Shown piece after piece: positions 58,336-64,000 of a stretch of 64,000 nucleotides of DNA. Under the pieces are notes generated by a model that saw nothing but the letters and a program-made list of their open reading frames with translations, was not told the origin of the DNA and did not search any database. Source of the stretch: Halogeometricum rufum (GTDB taxonomy: Archaea; Halobacteriota; Halobacteria; Halobacteriales; Haloferacaceae). The stretch lies in assembly GCF_900112175.1 (NCBI RefSeq), contig NZ_FOYT01000003.1, positions 124,001 through 188,000 on the forward strand, in the 5' to 3' direction. Position numbers and translations under genes: made by a program. Within the stretch, counting starts at the first letter, position 1; every line of letters begins with the position of its first letter.

Positions 58336-59229
58336 TCAGCCCTTGTTCGCACGGGACGCGGGGTCGTCAATCTCGACTTCGATGGGCGAGCGAATGAGGT
58401 TGCCCCACTCGGTCCACGACCCGTCGTAGTTCCGCACGTCGTCCCAGCCGAGCAGTTCGTGCAGCGTGAACCACGTGATGGACGAGCGCTCGCCGATTCG
58501 GCAGTAGGTGACGACTTGGCTGTCGCCCTCGATGCCGTACTCGGCGTACATCTCCTCCAGTTCATCGCGCCCCTTGAAGCGGCCGTCGTCGGCGAGGTTC
58601 TCGCTCCACGTGACGTTCTCCGCGCCGGGGATGTGACCGGCACGCTGGGCGGTTTCGGGGCTGCCCTCGGGCGCTATCTTCTCGCCGCGGTACTCCTCGC
58701 CGCTTCGAACGTCCACGAGGGGAACGTCCAGTTCGAGCGCGTCGTCGACGCCCTCGCGGTAGATTCGGAGGCCGTCGAACGGGCCGCTGGCGTCGTACTC
58801 CCGTTCGGGAAAGTCGGGCTCCTCGGTGCTCGTCGGGTAGTCGTTCTCCATCCAGTACGGGCGGCCCCCGTCGAGCAGTCGAACGTCGTCGTGGCCGTAG
58901 TACTTGAACTGCCAGTAGGTGTAAGCGGCCCACTGGTTGGACTCGTCGCCGTACAGGACGACGGTCGAGTCCTCGGTGATGCCGGCCTCGCCCATCATCT
59001 CCGCGAAGTCCTCCTTGTGGAGGATGTCGCGCTGGACCGAATCCTGGAGGTGCTGCCCCCAGCGGAACCCCACGGCGTTCGGGATATGCGACTCCCCGTA
59101 CGACTCCTCGTAGTCGATGTCGGCCTCGACGAGGCGGTAGTCCGGGTCGTCGCTCCCGAACTGTTCGAGGTGGTCTTCGACCCAGTCGGCGGTGACGAGG
59201 GCGTCGCTGGCATAGTCTCGGGAACTCAT
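58336..59229 (-). CDS. Thiosulfate sulfurtransferase (tandem rhodanese)
   Basis: A 297-aa enzyme with two rhodanese domains. The N-terminal inactive one spans about residues 8-135 (YRLVEADIDYEESYGESHIP); the C-terminal active one (about 160-290) has VPLVDVRSGEEYRG and the loop VTYCRIGERSSITWF, where C245-type cysteine carries the persulfide and C-R-x-G-E-R marks a thiosulfate sulfurtransferase. It can move sulfane sulfur from thiosulfate to cyanide or to a cellular acceptor. The ATG at 59229 is chosen from the conserved start MSSRDYASDALVTADWVE. Confidence 0.93.
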   Translation of the reverse strand: MSSRDYASDALVTADWVEDHLEQFGSDDPDYRLVEADIDYEESYGESHIPNAVGFRWGQHLQDSVQRDILHKEDFAEMMGEAGITEDSTVVLYGDESNQWAAYTYWQFKYYGHDDVRLLDGGRPYWMENDYPTSTEEPDFPEREYDASGPFDGLRIYREGVDDALELDVPLVDVRSGEEYRGEKIAPEGSPETAQRAGHIPGAENVTWSENLADDGRFKGRDELEEMYAEYGIEGDSQVVTYCRIGERSSITWFTLHELLGWDDVRNYDGSWTEWGNLIRSPIEVEIDDPASRANKG

Positions 59230-59402
59230 GAGTACGTCCGACGCTGGTCTCGCCACGTCCAATAATCATTGGGCCGAGCGCACGGACAGACGGCGTCGGG
59301 GAACGTTCACCTCAGCGGGGCCGAATCGAGCGTAGACGACGAATTTCGTCGGTCTCGAAGGGCCACAGAGCATTTGTGAGTCGATACCGAACCACAGACC
59401 GA

Positions 59403-59723
59403 ATGACCGACGCAGAACAGCGCCGGAGCCGCGAACTGGGCATCGAATTCGGCGAATTGAGCGAGAAACTGGAGTCCCACGAGTACCGGGCGACGAAAGC
59501 GGAACTCGTGAGCGAGTACGGAGAGCGGACGCTACGGCTCCCCGGCGGCGAGACGACGTTCGCGGAGACGCTGTCGCCCTACGACGCCGACGAGTCGTTC
59601 GCGTCCGCGGGCGAAGTCCGGCGAGCGGTGGTCACGACAGTCGGGTCAGACGCGGTCGGTCGCGAGCGGTACAGCGACCGCGGAATCGGGAACAGGCTGG
59701 ACGAGGACGACGAGTCCGTCTGA
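59403..59723 (+). CDS. DUF5789-family haloarchaeal protein
   Basis: A 106-aa acidic protein. The family layout is visible: ELGIEFGELSEKLESHEYRA, TKAELVSEYGERTLRLPGGE, then [20 protein letters not shown] and VGRERYSDRGIGNR at the end, which I recognise as DUF5789, common in halobacteria. Function unknown. The ATG at 59403 is the first in a new frame after a weak TATA; convergent with the GH15 gene. Confidence 0.82.
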   Translation: MTDAEQRRSRELGIEFGELSEKLESHEYRATKAELVSEYGERTLRLPGGETTFAETLSPYDADESFASAGEVRRAVVTTVGSDAVGRERYSDRGIGNRLDEDDESV

Positions 59724-59747
59724 GCGGTTCGCTCGAAGGTCCAAGCC

Positions 59748-61796
59748 TCACTCGGGCGCCATCGCCACCGCCTCCTCGCGGACGTGCGTCTCGGTCAGGA
59801 GGACGTACATCGCCTGACTCCACTGGAGGTTCGCGTTCCAGTAGACCCCCCCGTCGCCGGTTATCTGTTCGGAGAGCAGCCCGGCCGCCGTCGTCCACGA
59901 CGGGGCGTCCTCGAAGACGTACTCCCGGAGAGCGTCCTCGTCGCCGTCGAGCCAGCGGACCACGTCCGCGGCCGCCTCGCAGAGGGGCCACCCGCCGTCC
60001 TCGGGTTCGCCCGTGGGCGTGAAGTCGTCTTCCGGGTAGCGGCCGACGCACGCCGTCTCCGAGGCGCACCACGCACCGTCGGTCGCGAGTTCGACGGTCG
60101 AACGCATCTCGTCGCTGTCGGCGGCGACGACGTTCCACGGCCACGTCGCCATGAACGCGGCCGCGTCGGGCCGGTGGTCGGGCGCCACCTCGTCGTCCCG
60201 GTCCGGGCTGTCGGCCGTGACGTAGTGGTCGCCGAGGTAGGCGTCCTCGCGGAAGCAGTAGTCGTCGAAACAGTCGGCCCAGACGGCGGCCCGTTCGCGA
60301 CAGTCTTCGGCGAACGCGTCGTCGCCGCGCGCCTCGGCCATCTCGGCCATCGCCCGCAGGCCGGCGATGGCGGCGGCGCTCCCCTCCGTGGAGTGGCCCC
60401 ACACCTCCTCCCACGGGTCCTGCGACTTGCCGGGGAACCCGTTCCCGTTGTCGTACTCCAGGAGGAACTCCGCGGCGGCGCGACTCATCTCGTAGTGGGC
60501 GTCGAGCACGTCGTCGCCCGTGTGCTGCCAGAGCAACCAGTGGGCGTAGACGGGGCCGCCCACCTGGTCGAGTTGGAGCGCCGTCCAGTGGGGTTTCCCG
60601 TCTGTCCGGTAGTTCTGCCACCACGTCCCCTCGCGGGGGATGTCCCGGTCGTCCGACACGTCGTCGGTTATCTGCTTGTCGTCCAGCCATTCGAGCGCCG
60701 TTCGGGCCTCGTCGACGGCGTCGCCGGCGAGCAACGCCGAGACGAGGAATACCTGGTCGCGCGGCCACACGAACCGGTAGCCCTGGTCGTTCGGTTCGAA
60801 GGCGCCCGCAATCATCGCGCCGCAGGGGTCCTGCGCGCACTTCATGCTCGTCAGCGACCGCTCGTACATCGCGTTCACCGTCTCGTCGTCCGTCGGTCCG
60901 TCGGCGACGCCCTCGTGCCACGCCTCCCACGCGTCGGCGAACGCGTCGCGTTCGGCCTCGTACCCGCTGTCGAGGGCGGTGGCGACGGCGTCGAGGGCGT
61001 CGTCCTCGGTGCGACCGAAGCCGACGGCGGTGAGCCAGGTCGCCTCGTCGGCGTCGCCGACGTGGAGGCCGAACCCGAGGTCGACGTGGCCCGACAGTTC
61101 CTCGTTCGAGTCGATGTAGCCGTCGTTCTCGCCGTAGATGTCGTGCCACGCGCTCTTGTCGTCGCCCTCGGTCTCACCGAGGCGACCGATTCGGCGGCCG
61201 TCGAAGACGCGCTGACCGGTCTCGGGCCGGTAGAGCCCGACGGCGAAGTAGCGCTCCCCGTCGTGCGAGACGAGGCACTCGTACTCGCCGTCGTCTCCCG
61301 CGACGGTGGCGACGTGCGCCTCGTCGCCGTCGTCGGCTTCCTCCGCCGCGGTGATGGAGGAGTTGAGGACGGAGAACAGCGTTCGCTCGCCCGCCGCGCC
61401 GAACTCGGCGCGGTTCCGCAGCAGGAGTGCGGGTTCGTCGGCGCTGACGAGGAGGTCCTGCCGGAGTGTCGCCGCCGTGCCGTCGGCGAACTCGAACTCG
61501 TTCTCGACGTGCACCTCCGGGACGCGCGGCGACTCGTACGTCACGTCGCTCTCGACGGCGTCGTTGCGCACGTCCAGCGTCTGCTCTCTGTCCGCGTCCC
61601 ACAGGAGGGTGTGGAAGTCGCCGAACTGTTCGACGTCCGCGCGGAACGCGGAGGTGTCCTCGACGACGGCGCCGTGCCAGTCCTCGCCGGCGGCGTGCGA
61701 GGGGTACTGGTTCACCGTGGATAGCACGTAGCCGCCGTTCTCGTCCGGCGCGCTACAGATAGCGTCTTTGTCACTCGGCGGGTGTCGCCCGTCCAT
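59748..61796 (-). CDS. Glycoside hydrolase family 15 protein (copy 2)
   Basis: A 682-aa GH15 protein of exactly the same length as the copy at 19680. The two agree over the whole length by eye, with identical stretches such as WEEVWGHSTEGSAAAIAGLR, KSAWxDIYxEN, VGGPxYAHWLxW and NLQWSQAMYVLL. It keeps YRFVWPRDQ and GTWWQNYRT but, like copy 1, has M where classical glucoamylases have the C-terminal base E. No signal peptide. It lies 77 nt after a type II NADH dehydrogenase gene on the same strand and may share its transcript. Confidence 0.87.
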   Translation of the reverse strand: MDGRHPPSDKDAICSAPDENGGYVLSTVNQYPSHAAGEDWHGAVVEDTSAFRADVEQFGDFHTLLWDADREQTLDVRNDAVESDVTYESPRVPEVHVENEFEFADGTAATLRQDLLVSADEPALLLRNRAEFGAAGERTLFSVLNSSITAAEEADDGDEAHVATVAGDDGEYECLVSHDGERYFAVGLYRPETGQRVFDGRRIGRLGETEGDDKSAWHDIYGENDGYIDSNEELSGHVDLGFGLHVGDADEATWLTAVGFGRTEDDALDAVATALDSGYEAERDAFADAWEAWHEGVADGPTDDETVNAMYERSLTSMKCAQDPCGAMIAGAFEPNDQGYRFVWPRDQVFLVSALLAGDAVDEARTALEWLDDKQITDDVSDDRDIPREGTWWQNYRTDGKPHWTALQLDQVGGPVYAHWLLWQHTGDDVLDAHYEMSRAAAEFLLEYDNGNGFPGKSQDPWEEVWGHSTEGSAAAIAGLRAMAEMAEARGDDAFAEDCRERAAVWADCFDDYCFREDAYLGDHYVTADSPDRDDEVAPDHRPDAAAFMATWPWNVVAADSDEMRSTVELATDGAWCASETACVGRYPEDDFTPTGEPEDGGWPLCEAAADVVRWLDGDEDALREYVFEDAPSWTTAAGLLSEQITGDGGVYWNANLQWSQAMYVLLTETHVREEAVAMAPE

Positions 61797-61873
61797 AGGT
61801 TTCGTATCCGAAACGGTCGGCCGCCTTGGTTAGGTGCCTTACGGCCGAGTCGGGGGTGGAGTTTACACCGCGG

Positions 61874-63085
61874 TCACATCGAGTCCCAGGCCGCCGCCGC
61901 GCGTTCGACGCCCGCGACTTTCACCAGCCACCGGGCGGAGATAGCCTTCTTCAGCACCTCCGCGGGCCGACCGCTGAACGTGTTCACGGGCGACCCGACG
62001 ACGCCGTGAGCGACGGCGTCGTCGCCGACGGAGACGAGCGTTCCCTTGTTGATGTACGACCAGTGGACCGGTTCCTCGCCGGCGATGGTCCGCGCGACGT
62101 TCTGCCCGACGTGCTTTCCTTCCTCCATGGCCGCCTCCGCCGTCGGCGGCGGCGAGGAGTCCGCGTCCGGGTGGACCACCTGCTCCCACAGGTCGTGTTC
62201 GGAGGGTGGGCCGCCGTCGGCGTCCTGGTCGACGAGTGCCGCGTCACCGATGGCGAACACCCGGTCGTCGCTCGTCTTGAACGTCGAGTCCGCGTACGCG
62301 CGGTTGTGGTCCGTCTCGACGTCCACCTCGGACATCGAGTCCTGACCGGTGACGCCGCCCGCCCAGACGAGGACGTCGTAGTCGAGGCTGTCGCCGCCGT
62401 CGAACTGGATGGCGTCCTCGTCGACTTCGGAGATGGCCCTCCCGGTGTCTATCTCCACGTCGTGACGCTCCAGTTCGTTCTGGATGGCGCCCTGGAACTC
62501 GTGGTCGTGCCCGGGGAAAATCTCGTCGCTCTGTTCGACGAGGTGCACCTCCACGTGCGAGTCCGTCCAGTCGCGGAGGGCGGCGACTTCGCCCGCCGTC
62601 TGGATACCCGTCAGGCCCGCGCCGCCGACGACGACCCGAGCGGAGTCGGTTCGCGAGGCGTCGGTGGCGGCGGCTTTTATCGACTCGTGGATGCTCAGAG
62701 CGTCGCCGAGGCTCTCGACGGTGTGAGCGTGGTCCTCCAGTCCGTCGATGCCGTAGAAGACGGTCTGACTCCCGAGGCAGACGACGCAGTAGTCGTAGTC
62801 GAGGTCCGACTCGTCTTCGAGTCGGACGGTCCGGTCGTCCACGTCGACGTCGGTGACGCGTCCCTGCACGAACTCCGTCTCCTCGTCGGCTATCTCGTCG
62901 ACGTCGACGGTCACGTGGTCGCGGACCGAGGGGTCGCGGATGCAGCGGTGGACCTCGTGGAGGACCAGGTGGTAGGGGTCCTCGGAGACCCACGTGAGGT
63001 CCGCGTCCTCGTCCAGTTCGTCTTCGAGACTCCGAACGGCCGCACACCCGGCGTATCCCGAGCCGAGGACGACGACTCGCGTCAT
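61874..63085 (-). CDS. NAD(P)/FAD-dependent oxidoreductase, type II NADH dehydrogenase
   Basis: A 403-aa flavoprotein of the NDH-2 family that moves electrons from NADH to quinone at the membrane surface. It shows FAD-binding VVVLGSGYAGCAAVRSLE (residues 4-21), a second Rossmann motif VVVGGAGLTGIQTAGEVA (near 148), the YDVLVWAGGVTG (near 245) and FAIGDAALVDQDADG (near 282) flavin/quinone segments, and the C-terminal SYINKGTLVSVGDDAVAHGV typical of NDH-2. No transmembrane helix. The ATG at 63085 is used (63097 would add four residues). Divergent from an enolase-superfamily gene. Confidence 0.88.
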   Translation of the reverse strand: MTRVVVLGSGYAGCAAVRSLEDELDEDADLTWVSEDPYHLVLHEVHRCIRDPSVRDHVTVDVDEIADEETEFVQGRVTDVDVDDRTVRLEDESDLDYDYCVVCLGSQTVFYGIDGLEDHAHTVESLGDALSIHESIKAAATDASRTDSARVVVGGAGLTGIQTAGEVAALRDWTDSHVEVHLVEQSDEIFPGHDHEFQGAIQNELERHDVEIDTGRAISEVDEDAIQFDGGDSLDYDVLVWAGGVTGQDSMSEVDVETDHNRAYADSTFKTSDDRVFAIGDAALVDQDADGGPPSEHDLWEQVVHPDADSSPPPTAEAAMEEGKHVGQNVARTIAGEEPVHWSYINKGTLVSVGDDAVAHGVVGSPVNTFSGRPAEVLKKAISARWLVKVAGVERAAAAWDSM

Positions 63086-63208
63086 TGTTACAGTCATCGG
63101 GTGAACGAATGGAAGTGGCTTAAGCGCGGTGGCGACGGGGAGAGGACGCCGCCGTATCGTGCGACGCCGGCCGACCGAACTTTCCGGGGAGACGGCGAAC
63201 GACGACGC

Positions 63209-64000
63209 ATGGCACCGGAGATTACGCGCATCGAGACGACGGAGTTCAGCTATCCGCTCACGGACGTCGGCACGGACGGCGGGTACAACCTCGCCTACGA
63301 CCCGGGAGCGACGACCGAACGGCGGTTGTTCGCCATCGAGGTGCTCACCGACGAGGGCGTGACGGGCGAGTTCGTCGGGGGCAACTCCCCCGCGTTCGCG
63401 CAGATACACGAGGTGGCCGACCACCTCGTCGGGGCGAACCCGCTTCGCCGCGAACGGCACTGGAGCGAGATCAAGCGCGCCCTCCGGAAGTACGACCGGA
63501 TGGGCATCGGCCCCCTCGACATCGCCCTGTGGGACCTCGCGGGCGAGTACTACGACGCGCCCATCCACGAACTCCTCGGGACGTACCGGGAGCGTCTGCC
63601 CGCGTACGCCTCCACCTACCACGCCGACGACGAGGGGGGCCTCGACTCCCCCGAGGCGTACGCCGACTTCGCCGAGGAGTGTCTGGAGATGGGCTACGGC
63701 GGCTTCAAGATTCACGGCTGGGGCGGCAGCGACGACAGGCGGAACGTCGGACGGGAGGTCGAGACGGTCCACGCCGTCGGCGAACGCGTCGGCGACGAGA
63801 TGGACCTCATGATAGACCCGGCCTGCGAGTACGAGACGTTCGCCGACGCCCTCCGCGTGGGGCGCGCCTGCGACGAACAGAACTACTTCTGGTACGAGGA
63901 CCCCTACCGCGACGGGGGCATCTCCCAGCACGCCCACCGAAAGCTCTGCGAGAAGATACGGACCCCCCTCCTGCAGACCGAACACGTCCGCGGACTCGAA
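63209..64000 (+). CDS. Enolase-superfamily protein (mandelate racemase/muconate-lactonising type), partial
   Basis: An open frame that runs off the window end; 264 codons are visible. The N-terminal capping domain (MAPEITRIETTEFSYPLTDV, residues 1-20, to about 125) is followed by the start of the TIM barrel. The barrel shows FKIHGWGG (near 170, catalytic lysine type), MIDPACEYE (near 205, metal D), FWYEDPYRDG (near 229, metal E) and LQTEHVRGLE at the cut. These fit a mandelate racemase-subgroup dehydratase or epimerase acting on a sugar acid. The stop and the last metal/catalytic residues lie beyond 64000. Specific substrate cannot be given. Confidence 0.85.
   Translation, partial: MAPEITRIETTEFSYPLTDVGTDGGYNLAYDPGATTERRLFAIEVLTDEGVTGEFVGGNSPAFAQIHEVADHLVGANPLRRERHWSEIKRALRKYDRMGIGPLDIALWDLAGEYYDAPIHELLGTYRERLPAYASTYHADDEGGLDSPEAYADFAEECLEMGYGGFKIHGWGGSDDRRNVGREVETVHAVGERVGDEMDLMIDPACEYETFADALRVGRACDEQNYFWYEDPYRDGGISQHAHRKLCEKIRTPLLQTEHVRGLE

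Noticed and set aside
1-64000. Insertion sequences, integrases, prophage or CRISPR-Cas genes
   Set aside because: No transposase, integrase, Cas or phage structural motif was recognised on either strand; the window looks like ordinary chromosome.

Overview
The window is a continuous piece of a haloarchaeal (class Halobacteria) chromosome. The DNA is GC-rich with strong third-position GC bias, so nearly every gene has a long antisense shadow ORF. The predicted proteins are very acidic (many D/E, few K). TATA boxes lie about 25-30 nt before many start codons, as in leaderless archaeal transcripts. Halobacteria-only families are present: halocyanin, the cbaDBAC oxidase, haloarchaeal malate synthase, DUF5789-type and DUF7511-type small proteins, and a surface glycoprotein with a PGF-CTERM tail. 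A member of or near the Haloferacaceae is plausible; the species cannot be fixed from sequence alone. I see no rRNA, tRNA, CRISPR array, insertion sequence or integrase, so this looks like stable chromosome.

Layout. 0-10.5 kb: a small DUF7511-type protein, pterin carbinolamine dehydratase, a 1011-aa D-lactate dehydrogenase-type FAD/Fe-S protein divergent from a glyoxalase-family protein, malate synthase, an IclR regulator with an HpcH/HpaI aldolase, a SnoaL-like protein and a PfpI protein. 10.5-15 kb: a formate dehydrogenase-type pair (Fe-S subunit and molybdopterin subunit) followed by two tiny zinc-finger proteins. 15.6-23.3 kb: a large surface glycoprotein, a CPBP protease, a GH15 glycosidase, and a TIM-barrel/ATP-grasp pair. 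23.8-28.4 kb: two TenA proteins, a sodium/solute symporter and an unlisted 40-aa membrane peptide (a likely thiamine-pyrimidine salvage operon), then a divergent Nramp-like transporter. 28.5-34 kb: small proteins, a lactonase/iron-alcohol dehydrogenase pair, two CPBP proteases and a membrane protein. 34-44.3 kb: stress proteins, regulators, an amino-acid permease, halocyanin, a Na/Ca exchanger, a CBS protein, a glutamine amidotransferase and a YjbQ protein. 44.3-51.3 kb: a terminal-oxidase locus, with cbaDBAC on one strand and an assembly operon (copper P-type ATPase, SafE-like protein, small subunit) on the other. 51.6-64 kb: membrane proteins, a chemoreceptor, a CNNM/CBS protein, a flippase-like protein, a thiosulfate sulfurtransferase, a second GH15 of identical length, a type II NADH dehydrogenase, and an enolase-superfamily gene cut by the window end.

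How genes fit together. Glyoxalase plus D-lactate oxidation may form a methylglyoxal route. Malate synthase feeds glyoxylate carbon into malate. The lactonase and iron-alcohol dehydrogenase, abutting with no gap, match the first two steps of gamma-butyrolactone breakdown (Agrobacterium blcC/blcB). The TenA/TenA/symporter operon fits import and repair of degraded thiamine. Halocyanin, the ba3-type oxidase and its copper-loading operon belong to aerobic respiration.

The most notable observations are: the archaeal blc-like pair with a perfect palindrome at its promoter; the TenA pair in which the second copy lacks the catalytic cysteine, plus the hidden 40-aa peptide; an Nramp-family protein without the canonical metal ligands; two GH15 paralogues that both lack the usual C-terminal glutamate motif; and a set of perfect palindromes placed between TATA box and start codon, the best being a 19-nt one centred on the start codon of the IclR gene.
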